Shown here piece after piece: positions 48,301 to 61,284 of a stretch of DNA of 64,000 nucleotides. The notes under the pieces are model-generated. The model ran no database searches. It saw only the letters and a list, made by a program, of their open reading frames with translations, and had not been told where the DNA came from. Both the position numbers and the translations under genes were made by a program. This stretch comes from Phascolomyces articulosus (lineage: Eukaryota > Mucoromycota > Mucoromycetes > Mucorales > Lichtheimiaceae): assembly GCA_025677815.1 (NCBI GenBank), contig JAIXMP010000016.1, positions 496,001 to 560,000 of the forward strand, written 5' to 3'. Numbering within the stretch: the stretch's first letter is position 1; each line of letters starts with the position of its first letter.

Positions 48301-49987
48301 CATCTTTTTTTTTCATCAACATCAATATCTTTGCAAATTGGGTATTCTCTCTCTATTTACCCGTCCACGTTTATCAAGATCGTATACACAAAAATCCACA
48401 ATAGGTGATAAACTAGACATTTCATAAATCACGGAAAAGGAGAAGTGGACGCCTATTTCTTTTATTTGAATCAGGACTGAATCACCTAATGTGGACCCAA
48501 TAAACATCAAGCTATTGTCGAGGTAAGTGATGGAGGAGGCAACAGCAGTCTAATTATTATATAATCATTAGAGAGTTCAAAATCAAATCATGGATCCAAT
48601 CCCTCGTTCTACCATTAAATATTGTTTACCTTGCCCAATGTAGTTAATGACAGCTCTGTAACGGTGTTGTTACTGTTCGTAATCATAGTCAAATGATGAA
48701 GATTACCAAATGAGTCACCTAAAAGACATTCAGTTGACCCAGGTCCAAGAAATGCATGTCTAAATTTATATAGAGATATAACAATGTGGTGAGCGGCAAC
48801 TAATAAAAAACGGTGTCCATCATCGTCCTCTCTTTTCTAAATATAATCATTGGATAACATACGCCGTGGGTATCATTGAATTAATACTGGTAGATCTACT
48901 CCATCCATGCATATCATAATAAGATATCATGAGTTCACCAATCACCAATATACCACCAAAAGGTGAAGGAACTGCTGCCAACATTTGATCACTCGAATCC
49001 ACAATAAATTCCTCCACAAGCCCATCCAAGAGTTTACCAAATAACTCGCGTCCAGATATATTAATTTCGTATATTTTGACACGTCGTATTTCCTTCTCAT
49101 CCATATATAAAATAGCAACTGTGGGTCGTTCCGTATTATTCAAAACAACCATCGATTGAATTTGACTTTCGGAAATTCTATAAAAAATGTACAATGTTGT
49201 CATGATGAGAAAACCATTCCCCACGCTCAAGATGTGATTGTGTAAATACATCACACATAGATGCATATATATATATATAGTCTCGATTTCCGTATCGATT
49301 TAAGGATTTACCTTACTGAAAACGGCTGATTGGATGTAGTAACCGCTCTACCTTTTCCTTTTGAATTTTTAGGTGGTTGTATAGGAAACACGTGAAGAAA
49401 CCCACCATAAACACTTGCAATGACTATTTCTTTATTCGTGCCTGCCGTGGTGATAATAGGATCTTCAACAGGTCGTGTGATCTCGGGATCGAGTTTGCCA
49501 GAGCTATCCGTCACAATGGATCGTGAGGTAGGATCATAACTCAAAACACAATATTGATCTTGGTCAGTTAGAACAAATAAAGAACATCGCTCTCGAGGCT
49601 AATAATGGAGAATGCATAAACAATGAATTTTATTTTCCAATAACGCAACACTATGCATAGAATACCAAAAAAAAACTCTTTCTTACAGAAGCATTACAGA
49701 CAGCAAGTGATTCTATTCGTCCAAAAACGCCAAATTCAAGTTCAAGGGTTAAACCTGTATTATTTGCCTTATAGATTTCAACTCGTGTACTCTTGCTTTG
49801 ATAATATCAATGTCAGTATCAAGTTTTTTTTTTGGATTTTATCAAAAAATAATATTGTTCCGATGCCATGGATTGTTGTGTACCTGACAATTAAGCATTC
49901 TTCATGAGGGACAAGGAAATTGCCTCGTGCTGTACAATGAATAGCTGTAGGTGCTTGTGCAGTAGATACATAGTTGAGCACGCTCAT
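45352..49987 (-). CDS. DDB1: DNA damage-binding protein 1 (DDB1), CUL4 ligase adaptor
   Basis: Three-propeller adaptor that links CUL4-RBX1 to DCAF substrate receptors in DNA repair and replication control. About eleven exons on the minus strand from the ATG at 49987 (MSVLNYVSTAQAPTAIHC) to 45352, around 1150 residues. Blocks seen include GNFLVPHEECLIV, VYGGFLHVFPIQPP, QMLAAVPSPFGGILVIGE, HAFLGPGSTECLLGDSFGNL (DDB1-like GDSxG), QTMVCCSGGPNNGSL, SLDYNPFWMT-type equivalents in the C-terminal propeller, and the CPSF_A end KVLYATANGAIGTVRSLT, DHRGWRMFK, FIDGDVVESFFKLSEQEKQ and LESFIRELITS. The conserved W-R-F and FIDGDLIE motifs near the end separate it from the paralogues CPSF1 and SF3B3. It is transcribed in the same direction as the CECR2-like gene upstream. 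Confidence 0.92.
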
Positions 49988-50519
49988 GGTTAAGGGACAC
50001 GAATAGAGAAAGTGGAATAAAAAAATGAAGAGCAAAAAAATGAAATTCTGTTCGTGACGGATATCAATTTCTTTTTTGGTAGCAACAACGCGTCTAAAAA
50101 AAGTTGTTAAAGTGGAATTTGAGTCGATGGACACACTTATACAATAATATTAATATGTCCTTTTGCCTTTTTATATAAATTTAAATAGTAAATAGTATAT
50201 AAAACTCGATAATATAAATTATGAATTCTTAAAAGTGGTCAATTTCTCAACTCTTAAATAAAAATGATATGATTTCAAAACGAGTTCTGCTGCTCCTAAT
50301 GATAAAAGTATATTATCAATTGTAAAAAAAAATAGCAAATAAAACAATGGTATATATGACGAGCGTGTATTCAAATTATTATGAAAAAAAAGACTATTAA
50401 AAAATATACTATGTACAAATGATTATTATGATCTGTTATATATATAATACGCAAATGTTATCAGTATCCCCCTCCCTTGTCTCTGTCTCATTAATTTGTG
50501 CCAATTTCATCAATTTCTT
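49988..50519. other. Spacer upstream of DDB1
   Basis: DDB1 promoter and 3' end of the DDT gene; AT-rich, no exon seen. Confidence 0.5.
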
Positions 50520-50748
50520 TTAAACTATGTCCATTTTGAAAACCTTTTCTCCTTTTCCTTCAACTATATCAATCGATATGGGTGAAGAAGGTGATGGTGA
50601 TAATGAAGAGGACCGTCCTGGGTTCAATCTACGACTTGCCCGCAAAGGCTGTGTTTGTTGTGGTTCCTCTTTTTCGGATTCATCATCTGATGATTGTACT
50701 CCATAACCTGCACCTGCTGCATAATCTTCTCCCTCATCATCCACCTCC

Positions 50749-50780
<32 letters not shown>

Positions 50781-51997
50781 AAATGTATATTTGACAGGTT
50801 TTCTATCTTGTCTTGATCTTAATCGTCTTGTGGTAATAAGTTGCTCCGCCGCCATTTGGCGTTCCAAGGTGCGTGCTTTTCGTTCTCGTTTACGTTGAGC
50901 ATCCTCAATCATGGGTATCACTTGTTCCATCAAATGTTGATGTAATTCTCGTTCAGATCGTTTTCCTTGAGATAATGTTTGTGTGAAATGATGTAATTCA
51001 TCCAGATCACGACATACAATTTCCCATTGTTCACTTGCTTTTTTCAATGTTGCCTTTTGCTCACGCCAGAGCCAAGGTGTATCTGTAGGATAATCACGTA
51101 TGAATAAAATTATATATATTTTGGGAGTTGTGGCTCAATGCTGCTTCTGATTTTTTTTTACCTCCGAAATGCCAATAAGTTCGTTTCTCACTATCAGATC
51201 CAATAGGTTGTGTTCTCAATACCATTTGACTCGATTTAGAAGAGGTATCAAGGATTGAATGAATAGAGGTACTTTCTTGAAGTTGCCATTCTATCATCCA
51301 ATGTAATATATTCAACTAATATATAAATGGATATAGCAGAAAGCCGCAGGCAAAAGAATTTCTTGATTTAGTATATTAAGAACTGGAAAAAAACAAGCCA
51401 CACTTATTACAAAAAATGGTTGCATACCTTGACAGGAGCGGACAAGTTATTAAACGATGAAACTTGACTTAGAGGATTATGATCCACATTGATTTCAAAC
51501 GTTTGTAACTTTGCATTGATGAGTCTTGAAAGTTCTTTGAAAACATGCTTGTTACTAATAAGAAAAAAGGAGAGAGGAAGTGAATATAAGGAAACTATCC
51601 ACTTTTTTTTTGTTTGCATAATAATAGTCTATATAAAACGTGTGGTAGTTCATAAAAACTTACTCGAGACGCTTTTTGCGATTCAATATGTTGCTTAAAA
51701 AACTACTTAATAAGTCATCCAGTAATTCACTTGTTTCCATAGTCAACGCTTGTTCGAGATCCTACAAAGACAGACTTTTCAGTTTAGCAAAACAATGACA
51801 TTCAAGTCGCCTTGTGAAAAAAGTCAAAAATAACAACAACGTCATATTGGCTTTACCTCTGGTTGAAAATCAGGAAACGAATGAATACCGTGATCAGTAT
51901 AGTTTCGAAAGACTGATACGAAATCATATACAAAGGCAAATTCCCAATGCATATGGGTTGGCTTGGATGACTGGATCGTGGTTATTGATTCAGACAT
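50520..51997 (-). CDS. DDT/WHIM-domain chromatin protein, CECR2-like
   Basis: Five exons (51857-51997, 51664-51761, 51428-51554, 51162-51315, 50520-51082) join in frame to 360 residues. The N-terminal part MHWEFAFVYDFVSVFRN followed by GIHSFPDFQPEDLEQAL is a DDT-type helical domain. It continues with LLDDLLSSFLSNILNRKK, NPLSQVSSFNNL, LNILHWMIEWQLQ, then LRTQPIGSDSEKRTYWHFGG, the same order as the N-terminal domain of CECR2, a partner of ISWI-type remodellers. The C-terminus has a basic coiled segment (DAQRKRERKARTLERQ) and an Asp10-Glu acidic tract, encoded by a CATCGT-type repeat, before a Ser/Pro-rich tail. No bromodomain follows, unlike animal CECR2. A role in an ISWI or SWR-type complex is inference. 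Confidence 0.75.
50753..50782. repeat. Trinucleotide repeat encoding an Asp run
   Basis: TCA/TCG units repeated about ten times; in frame they give consecutive Asp codons in the DDT protein, so length changes would not shift the frame. Confidence 0.85.
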
Positions 51998-53084
51998 GGG
52001 GTATATATATATATATATGCGAAAAAAGCAGGAGAGGAAACCAAGAAATTTTATAATAGGTTTTCAGTAAAGTTTTTTTTTTCTTTGTTATTATTATCAA
52101 ACTCGATTAGATTATGCTCGTTTTACAAAAAAAAAAGACGGGTTTCATTTTTTTTATTTTACTTCACAAGCGCAGCAGGTATATTGATCTCTTATTTCAT
52201 TATTTCATCATGATGATATAAATATGATGGCTGCCCGATCAAAGATTTCTCCATATATTACCCAAGAAAGTCGATTTTTTCTTTTTTGTTTCGTCAAAAG
52301 AATGAGCTCAATAGCATTTGTTTGGCATGAATCAATAATACTATTGAGATTGAGAATGTTCGTGAAGTTCTCCATGATAATACTTTTTCAATACTAGATA
52401 ATTACAGAAAGAAATTACATTGGACGGTATTGATTGAGTCTCTTCCTACGTACTTTAAAGAAAACGTAGTCCCGTGAACAATTCAAAATGGTAATATATA
52501 TATACGCGTGTAAGTGCTACAACGGAGCTTGTTTTCTTAGCCTTCATATAACAAACCATGTGGAAGCACAGGAACAACGACAGAGTATTATTTGGAGATA
52601 AAATATGACTCAACCTAACTAAATCAATATAATGTTCCTCTCTGGCTTAGATTCTCTTTACCTAATTGACATAATAGATTGTGAGAAATGTTTCATATTA
52701 TTAATTTTATCATTCTCGACAGTTAAATGATAATATAGAGCATAGTATAGTATTCCTTGTCTTATATTGATATCTTGTTTTTTTTTATTAATAACAATAA
52801 ATGTGTTATCAAGAAAAATGGACCGTAATTTAATGGAAAAGAGTTTCCAAAATATTCAATACGCTGATTACCTAGATGAAAAATAGTAGCAGCATATCAA
52901 AAAAAGTTTACCATGATGAAAAAGAAGCAGAGTACTATATTTGATGTCTATCCCTTCCATAAATGGTGATTTACTCGTTTGTAGAACTCTGTTTTCTGAG
53001 CAAAAAGCCAAGACGGCGCCACCTTTTTTTTTTTTTACATAAATATATATCTAAATATCTATATATCTTTTCACACACACGGTC
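51998..53084. other. Divergent intergenic region, 1.1 kb
   Basis: Lies between the 5' ends of the DDT gene (-) and the F-box gene (+). AT-rich, with a poly-T run at about 53023-53035 near the latter. No coding exon or RNA gene is seen. Confidence 0.5.
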
Positions 53085-55488
53085 ATGTCTACTACCATCT
53101 CGACCATTTCTCCATCCTCAATATACAAATTTGACGTGAATCCAGTGAATTGTTCCTTTGCTAAAGTTGGGAATGCAATGGAGCAGCACAACTACCCACG
53201 CGCTGTTGAATTCGCAACCATCACCATGGATCAGATCAGACGCTCCATGCTATTCACTGTACTTGAACAACGTGCTCATGCTCTTTGCCAAGTTTCCCAA
53301 TATGAAGCTGCCATTCGCGATGCACAAGAAATGATATCTATTGCTCCAAAGTCCACTGTTGGTTATATCCACTTGGGTAAAATTTATGCTATGCAAGGAA
53401 ATCAGCAAGCGGCCATCAAAACTTACGAAACGGCGCTAGAAAATGCCCTTTCCCTTGACCAAGACAACAATTTCACCCATGATTCTATCACCAATAAAAA
53501 ACAACAACAATACAAAGAACTCATCAATGGAAAGAATAGTGCTTTGGAACGTATAAGAAAACGTATAGATATTATATCCATGTTACCCAAGGAATTATCA
53601 AATACCGTTTTTACAAAATTGGATCAGAAATCCAAGGCCATATGCCTGAGAGTCTCGAGAAAATGGCGAAAATCTTTATTGGAATGTCCTATGGCCTGGT
53701 ATGACTTGAACATGAATGATAGTAACGGTTTAGTCATCAATAAAATACTATTAAATACTGTACCTTTGATTGAAAAAGGTGTTCGTCATTTGATTATGGA
53801 TACCCAAAAAGTCTCTATTTACGAGCAAGTCATGATAGATGGTATAGCTAGAGAAGCTTATTTTAAGAATGTAAAGTCATTAAAAATAACAGGTATCTAT
53901 GTATAATATATATTTTATTTTATTTTATTTTCTCAGGTGATAATATATATGATGTAAAGGATATTTAAATAATTTTTTGACATGATTCCTGGATATATGT
54001 TGAATTATAGAGAATACGATCAGTTATGTTGCTAATAGCCGCCGATATCGATTAGAACCCTTCATCTCGCCTAAATATTTCCCAAATGGAAAAAGCTTGA
54101 CAGCCTTGGAACTCAAATTTCCTTCGGTATCCTCCATGTCTTCTTCATGCAATATAAAGTTGAGAGAATTACTTTTTACTTGTCCAAACCTTTTACGACT
54201 TGTCTATCTATCACCGGGTTCATATTCTGTTAGTTTTGGTGATAGAAACCTGTTATCTGATATGCAACATCCATTGATGGATTTGACTTTCCAACTTCAA
54301 GAAATAGGAAGGGCAACCATTGAACGATTATTGACTCACTGTCGTCAATTACGACGTTTGGTGTTACACAATTGTTTGGAGGATTGTATGGATCTTTTCG
54401 ACACCTTTTGTCCAAAATTACAAATCCTTGGATACAATTGTTACACCGATGATATTCCAGAATTGGACGAAACATTCTTTTCCTTGTCAAATACGCGACG
54501 ACGAGGATGGACACACCATTGTGAGGACGATGAAGATGGATTACAAGAAATTCATGTGTCGGGATATTCCACCATGTTCCAAGGCCAATTTCAACTAGAG
54601 CATATCCTGCCATTGATTCAAAAAAACGCATCAACGCTCAAGGTGATCCATATTGGTTATTGTTCTGTCTACAACAAAAATGATCGGACCCTTTTAGAAT
54701 ACAACAAGTTGGGACGACAATTGATTCATCTGAAAAACTTGATCATTGAACATAATGGTGATCATCCTTTTGCACAAATACTATTGCGGTCAATATCTTA
54801 TTATCGCGATTTGAGTATGCTTCAAATCCCAAGAACAAATGACTTGCTTACAGTGGTGAATAATATCATCACATTAAAAGGATCGTTGAAAAATTTAAAA
54901 ATCTGTCTACCAATGACTGAAACTGACGATAATGTAGCCTATGTAATGCAATTATTCCAACATTACATTACACTTTCTTTACCATCACCATCATCTTTAT
55001 TGACAGTTCCCATGACAAAAATGAACATTACAGCAACAACAATAACACATCATGCCCCTCCTCCACCATCAACGTTAGAAAAAATCAGCTTACTTGACCC
55101 CACCAATTTTCTTACGGATGACGTATTGAATATGATAGCAGATATAAAAACCATCAGTAGCATTGACTTGATTACGAACTCCTCCAGAATTTCAGCAGAA
55201 GGATTACACATTTTTTTCTATAGGGCTTCAACCCACCTGACTCATCTTCGTCTCGGCAGCCTCGGAATTGTTGATGATAAACTTCTTTTGACAATGGGCG
55301 AAGTCTTGACAAGCCTTACGCATATCAAGCTTGGCGAGCTTAAACTTATTACTGATTATGGGGTTATTTCTCTCATGGAAAAAAGATCAGCAACTATCAA
55401 GTATATAGCGGTTTCTGGGTGCCCACTCCTTACAGATACAGTTCGCCATTATGCAGAATGTAAATATATCAATTTTGTTTGTTTGTAG
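53085..55488 (+). CDS. TPR/F-box/LRR protein, Pof3/Dia2-like
   Basis: Two exons (53085-53892 and 54011-55488) give 761 residues. The N-terminal TPR repeats (about 25-130) include YPRAVEFATITMDQIRR, QRAHALCQVSQYEAAIRDAQ and GYIHLGKIYAMQGNQQAAIK. The F-box follows (about 163-205): ISMLPKELSNTVFTKLDQKS then CLRVSRKWRKSLLECP. The rest is leucine-rich repeats (for example LRLGSLGIVDDKLLLTM and HIKLGELKLITDYGVISLM). This TPR, F-box, LRR order is that of Schizosaccharomyces Pof3 and Saccharomyces Dia2, SCF receptors acting in genome stability, but mucoralean fungi may have many paralogues, so orthology is not claimed. It is the intact relative of the two decayed genes at 9-16 kb. Confidence 0.85.
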
Positions 55489-58009
55489 TTCAGAAGCACT
55501 ACTAGTATACATCGTTACTCCTGGGACCGATTAAAAATAATGAAAATAAACATGCAATCATTGGTTTATTTAAAGTTTTTTTTTTTTTTTTTTTGCAAAT
55601 TCTGATCAATTCTTTCAAGATGCTTCCGAGTGCACAGAGCGTGTCGATAAAACATCATGAATCGTGTGTGTGAACATATATGTGTATTTCTCCTTTATAA
55701 TATTGATTTGTTATTTGGTCATGAAAGACACAGATCAACAATAATTATTGGTGTGAAAAACAGGGTTTTCCTATAATAACAATAGCAACACTAAAAGATG
55801 TGTAGTAGGTTGAAACATCTGTATTTCTCTTGTCATTAGTTGTGGAATACTTAATTGTAATCTAAATATATGCCTTTTAATTGTCGTGATAATGGTCAAT
55901 GAATAGTGATATAGAAAATAGATTCCTAAACCAAAACTTCCGCTGTACGTATGTATTTCGTTACATATGTATCACTTTACTATCCAAGCATCTTGGTGTT
56001 ATTTGGATTGTCATGCTCATCGTAAAAGCCGATATAAATTTAATTATCCTATAAAATAGAGATATAATATATAACGAAATTTGTTTTCAATTAGTAATGA
56101 TACTTCTGATTATCATTCATAGATAGATATGGATACAGCAACAACTACCGTAATATAGGCTGCATATGTTACTTTTGTATATCTTGGCATTATACAGTGT
56201 ATAGCATAAATGACAGTTTTTATTTCTTTTATTTTGTATCATTTCCGTCCCAGATCTTATCTCGCATAAGTACTAATGGTGTACGCCTATACGTTTTAGC
56301 TTTATTCTCTATGTAAGGGGATTTAAGTAAAATCGATGTAACTAGATAATTTCTGTACTGTACGTGCACCCCCATCATTCGTTTCGCATAGATCAATATA
56401 ACATTTTGTTTACAATATATTGAAATGAAATCCATATTATGTACAATTATGTATTAGTAGAATCAATTCATCATGGAATGCAGTAACTAGTCTTATTTCA
56501 CTTTATATATTAGATAAAAAATATCATATGAACCAAAAGTATAAGCAGTATCCATATAAATAATTACTACACTATATAAATTACCCAACTTTAAAGTAGT
56601 TTCCCACAAAAACCGAAGAGTGGGAACAATTTATCAAGATAAATGTTATCGTTATAAATTGGATGCTTAAATGCACCAATATTTGCTGTTGAAAGTGAAG
56701 AACTCCACATGTGCCGTTCCCATAAGAGCACACATTTTGATTTACAACCGACTGCAGGCGGTCATTTAATGATAAATGACGCCCTGTGTGTGTATATATT
56801 ACAATTAGTACAAGTTTCAGGTATATTTGTTCCACATTGAATATATTCAAAGTATTGGTATAGTTTTTGATCACTAATTGTTACACTTCTCAACCAGAGT
56901 CAATTGAAACATCCAGTCTCTCTTTTTTTTTGCTGATCCTTGATACTTAGCGGTAACAAAAAAAAAGATAAAAACCGGTCCTAAACCACCAATAATCACG
57001 GAAGGTTATGTAGGAGATTGGTTTGTCATGACCGCGCAGTGTTTAATCTATTGGAGTATAGAAAACAGTGATAAAACTTCTTTTGTAAGGTTATTATAAT
57101 TATGCCTAATAGGACAAGATCAAACCAACGGAGAAATGGAATATATAACTTTATCTCACGTTCGGAGTTTTCTCTTAAGTAAAAAGTGCCAAAAAGCATA
57201 CCTATAACTAATACTTATATACTCTTCTATTAAATACAGTCTTGATCATCTTTGTTGTTAGAATGGTTGATGGGTATATTGTACACCCATCACATATACA
57301 AACAAAGAAAAAAAAGATAACTTATAATGTAGTAAGAAGGGATAGTTATAATAATAGAATGCTAGCTCGTTATAATGTACAACATGAATGACTTGCAGCA
57401 CAAGGTAAACAGAACTGGTAAATCTTACCCCAAATGTCGGCGTTGTGATCTCGGGAAAAAAAAGCCAAGTCAGTCGTTTTTTATTTGTTTGGGTGAGAAA
57501 CGATTATAATTATCTGCAAAGTGTTACAACCCCCCGCACCACCTTCATCACCCATGTGGAATTACACAACAGTTACTAAATATATAATTATTAATCTACT
57601 ATGTCTATCTTTATTCAAACACACAACACAGCTTCGGCTAATCAGTAACCCTTGCAACTATGCAAACAATTAATATCTTAGAAATGATATATAGTATCTC
57701 CTTTTCCTTATGATCCCATAGAGGTAAGGAGGGTTGCATCCATCAGGATTAAAAAAGATGGCTATCCTATATTTATATACTATGTAAACACCATTGGCAT
57801 TAGAAAGAGGAGGCAAAAACTCAAGGACATGTGGGTCGTCTAAAACTTTAAAAAAAATAACATAAACGCCTCTAACCCATCCACCCTCTCCAACTCCTGT
57901 TTGCTAATCTCCCTTAAATCTGGGGACTAGAACCATCATCCCACAGCCATATCCAATCCATCATAAACAATAAAGGTATTTTTTCTTATGCATAGAATTG
58001 GTTTATTTT
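55489..58009. other. Gene-poor spacer, 2.5 kb
   Basis: Holds 3' ends of two convergent genes. A T16-18 run lies at about 55577-55594. The minus-strand open frames at 56229-56435 and 56581-56874 have no recognisable content. No RNA gene is seen. Confidence 0.5.
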
Positions 58010-58990
58010 TTATAAACTATCAATCCGTTGAAATGATCGTCCACCTTTTGGTCGTTCATGTAACTTGGGATTATTTTTTGCTAGTGTATCTATTTTTTTA
58101 TAATGAAAAATAAATGTGTAAGAATTCATGTTCTTTATACATGTATTGTTTTTTATTATCATCACATCATCCTACTGATATAAGAATAACATACCTCTAT
58201 CTAGCTTTGCAAAATCAACTTCACAATCATGTCGATCTGGATATCGATGTGAATCACAAAAGACATATTCGCAACGGCATTTATTAATTGTTTGCTTTGC
58301 CAAAGGAACCTATTTTTAATTCCATCCTTGTTTGTTAATAACATCTTTTCAATAGTTGACTAGTATTTATTACCTTGACTCTGCATCGGAAACATCGGCC
58401 TTTATTGAGTTGTTGTGGACGTTCTGTGGTAGTAGTAGTAGTAGTAGTGGTAGTAGTAGGAGTAGAAACTGCCGTGGATGGTGTAGAGACAAGTGTCGTT
58501 GGAGTTGAAGCACTTGAACTTGGCATGGACTCTGCTATTTGTGAAGATGTATTTAAATGAGTTGACAATGGCGGTTGTAACAATGATGAATCTCTTTCAT
58601 CTTTGGTGGCAATGGGTGAAGGTGATCGTGCATGTTTTCGTGAAATTGGTTGTTCTTGGGAAGAAGCACCATCTGTTGCTGGAGTTGAGTGTGTATCATC
58701 TTTATGGGAAATTGAGGGCGATTGAGAGGATTCTGTTGTAGGTGTAGCTGTTGAAATAGTTGAGGATTTTACATCGGCCCCAGCTAATTTAATTGGATTA
58801 GACAGACCATAGGTTAGAGTATATTATTACTAAATAGCTACCATGAAAGATAAAAGACCTTACATTTATTATTTTCAGATTTATTGGCTTCTTTATAACA
58901 TTTAGAACACATGTTATTGAACATTTCATTCCCATAAAAACCACACCCAGCGGTACAAAGGGAGGGTATTTTTGAATTGTTATTATCCAT
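58010..58990 (-). CDS. A20/AN1 zinc-finger protein (ZFAND5/6, stress-associated type)
   Basis: Four exons on the minus strand (58864-58990, 58374-58783, 58195-58309, 58010-58089) give 243 residues. The N-terminal A20 finger has LCTAGCGFYGNEMFNNMCSK then CYKEA (four cysteines, about 12-33), which in this family binds ubiquitin. A disordered Ser/Thr/Pro-rich middle includes a Thr11 run encoded by a GTA-type repeat. The C-terminal AN1 finger has GRCFRCRVKVPL, KCRCEYVFCDSHRYPDRHDC and then DTLAKNNPKL, with its Cys/His ligands in place. Family members act in ubiquitin-linked stress responses; the precise role here is unknown. Start chosen at the first Met directly before the A20 finger. Confidence 0.92.
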
Positions 58991-60468
58991 TGGGAGGTGG
59001 GAGGAAGGGGTGTATATGTGTATGTATAAGAGTTGGAAGAAAAAGAAAAAGTAGAAAGTGTATAACTGAATGATATTATATAAGTAGAACTGAGTTTTTT
59101 TCATCTTACCAATTAACACCCTGCTTTGCATTATTAGTCCTTCCTTATTAAAAAAATGGAGTTGATAGTAAAAAAAAATAATCATGCTAACTAATCGAAC
59201 AGATAGTGAGTATATTTATTACACATTCAAAGGAATGATAGTAACAAAAATAGGGATAGAATTTTTTTTTGCCAATATGACCATTATCCAGTGATCTAAT
59301 TGATTGTTGGGAGTGCTTCATCGTCAAATTGTTGTGGGGTATTATTGTCTTCTTCTAATTGCTGTGTTGCTTATAATATATGATATTTACGGTCTACATC
59401 AAGTATATTCTTATTATTTCAATTAAAATCAACGCTGATATACGACTTCTAGCATTAGTATCAATGGTAGTAATTGTTTAATAATCAAAATAGAAAAGTC
59501 GGATTAATAATAATTTGATCCTCAATTTTCTTGGCCCTTCCTAATTCAGAAACATCAAGTCTAGATATCTCGACATGAAAAACCAAGATAAATATCACAC
59601 AAAGCCGATTTTCTACCAGATAATCAAATTGTATACTTTGCTAAAGAACACTGATATGAATTTATAAAGGATTTATCCTTCTGACTAGATTTTAATAAAA
59701 TGAAGATAGTACAGATTCTATACTTATTTTCTCTTGCATTATTTACTACTACAGGTTAATAATTTCTTACGGAGATCTGTCAAATCCAGTCAAAGTTATC
59801 AATACGAATCGATCAAAATCTACATTTTAACTTAACGTATTTTCTTCTTCTTTGGCTTTTTTTTTTGGCATTATCAAAAAAGGAAGAATAAAAAAGATTA
59901 TTCCTCTGAATCATGGCTGTTATATACATCCTATTAGGTTTTTTTTTTTTTTTGGCGCTGACCCTACCTTTTTTTTTCTTCCAAAAGGTAAATAAAGCGT
60001 CTCATTTTGAATTATGGAGTTGGAATTAAGGTTTATATAAAATCAAAGTTCGTCGCTTGACTGAATCAAACTTATTCATTCATTCAGGCGGTGTTCCGGT
60101 AGCCTGTTGGTGTGGCCTTGTTTTTTTTCTTGCTCAGATTCTCTTTTCTCTCCATCTATCTCTTTTTTCTTTGCGCAAGTACGTAAAGTATAGGGTTGCC
60201 TTAAAGCATTAAAAAATGTGGTTTATCATTTTATGAATCGCTTCTTTTATTGATAAAATAGTTTCTATTTTTTGTATGACAAATATATCCTTCTCAAACC
60301 ACGAGAGGATAGAAAAGAACGTTTATCCTTTGATGCCACGTATTCCCAGCATAGGTCACCTTGTGCGCAGGTAAACTATTATTGGATTATTTGTATTCTA
60401 AATACATTGAAACAATATGAATTAGGCATTGAAACATTTCTTATTTTTTTTTTATGTGGGCGGCAGGT
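58991..60468. other. Intergenic region with possible 5' exon of the small gene at 60.5 kb
   Basis: AT-rich with long T runs (59941-59954, 60121-60129). A stretch at 60275-60369 has higher complexity (open frame with LLKPREDRKERLSFDATYSQ) and ends CGCAG before GTAAAC, so it may be a transcribed exon, but it does not join the next exon in a clean frame. Confidence 0.4.
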
Positions 60469-60845
60469 ATGCGAACACAAAAGGATAAACCACAGTAAGT
60501 TTATATTTTGAATTTTATCATATGTAAACATGATAAATGTAATAGAACTTTACTCACCCTAGATATGTTACACAAACCTGGTATCATGAAGTTTTCTGTC
60601 TTGAATAAATTGAAGTATACTCGCCTTATTGTTGACAAAATGTCAAGGAAATTTATGAATAAACACTATTTCTCAATAGGATATTAAGAACTTTCAATCG
60701 TAAAGAAGAGAGGTGTCAAAGAAAAAACCATATTGCTAGGACACTGTTTTTTAACTCTATAGTAGAGAAACAGAAAGATATCATGAGTCCACAATTGTTA
60801 GGCCCACCCACAACACCTACAACTAGAGAACAAATGCGATTGTAA
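60469..60845 (+). CDS. Candidate small two-exon gene of unknown function
   Basis: Not recognised. An ATG at 60469 in an exon that follows CGGCAG reads MRTQKDKPQ; its last codon is split at 60494 (GTAAGT donor). Splicing to 60680 (AATAG acceptor) completes Gln and continues ILRTFNRKEERCQRKNHIAR, TLFFNSIVEKQKD, IMSPQLLGPPTTPTTREQMRL to a TAA at 60843-60845. The 63-residue product is basic in its first half and has a Pro/Thr-rich end, with amino-acid use unlike random AT-rich frames. The final codons overlap a GTAAGA that could be a donor to a further exon at about 60940 (CTGTTGCGATGAG), which would lengthen it. Upstream exon at about 60275-60369 is possible. It may be real, or a remnant. Confidence 0.4.
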
Positions 60846-61284
60846 GATGAGAAAGATGCCTAACAATTTGCCAATGTAAATGACTCTGATAAAAATAACG
60901 GCATTAATCTCAATTGATCTCTGGTCTATTCAACACAGCTGTTGCGATGAGTGGACTTCAATTTTTTTTTCTACCCCTGGTTGCTGTTTGGCGGTGTTGC
61001 TAAGTGGCAGATTAATAAAAGAAGTACATGACTCAGTATAGGAAAGTCAGTGTATTGTAATTGACAGCTATGAAGGCTCTAGGAAAGAAAACGTAAAGCA
61101 TTGTAAATAATCAGACCAATGAGGGGTGGTGATAACAAGGACGACTTAGACTTTATCAATGGCCAAAAAACAGGGTAAGGGAGAAACCTTCCTATGCTTA
61201 GTTTCAATTTTTGGTCAGCAGCGATAATATAAAAACGCATAAACTTGGTCATTATTCATTTTTTCTTCCTGTTTTATATTACAA
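60846..61284. other. Upstream region of the Atg1 gene
   Basis: No supported coding exon apart from the possible extra exon of the small gene near 60940-61040; probable Atg1 promoter close to 61230-61284. Confidence 0.45.

Noticed and set aside
56229..56874. Two minus-strand open frames in the 55-58 kb spacer
   Set aside because: No motif, no exon joins, composition like the surrounding non-coding DNA.
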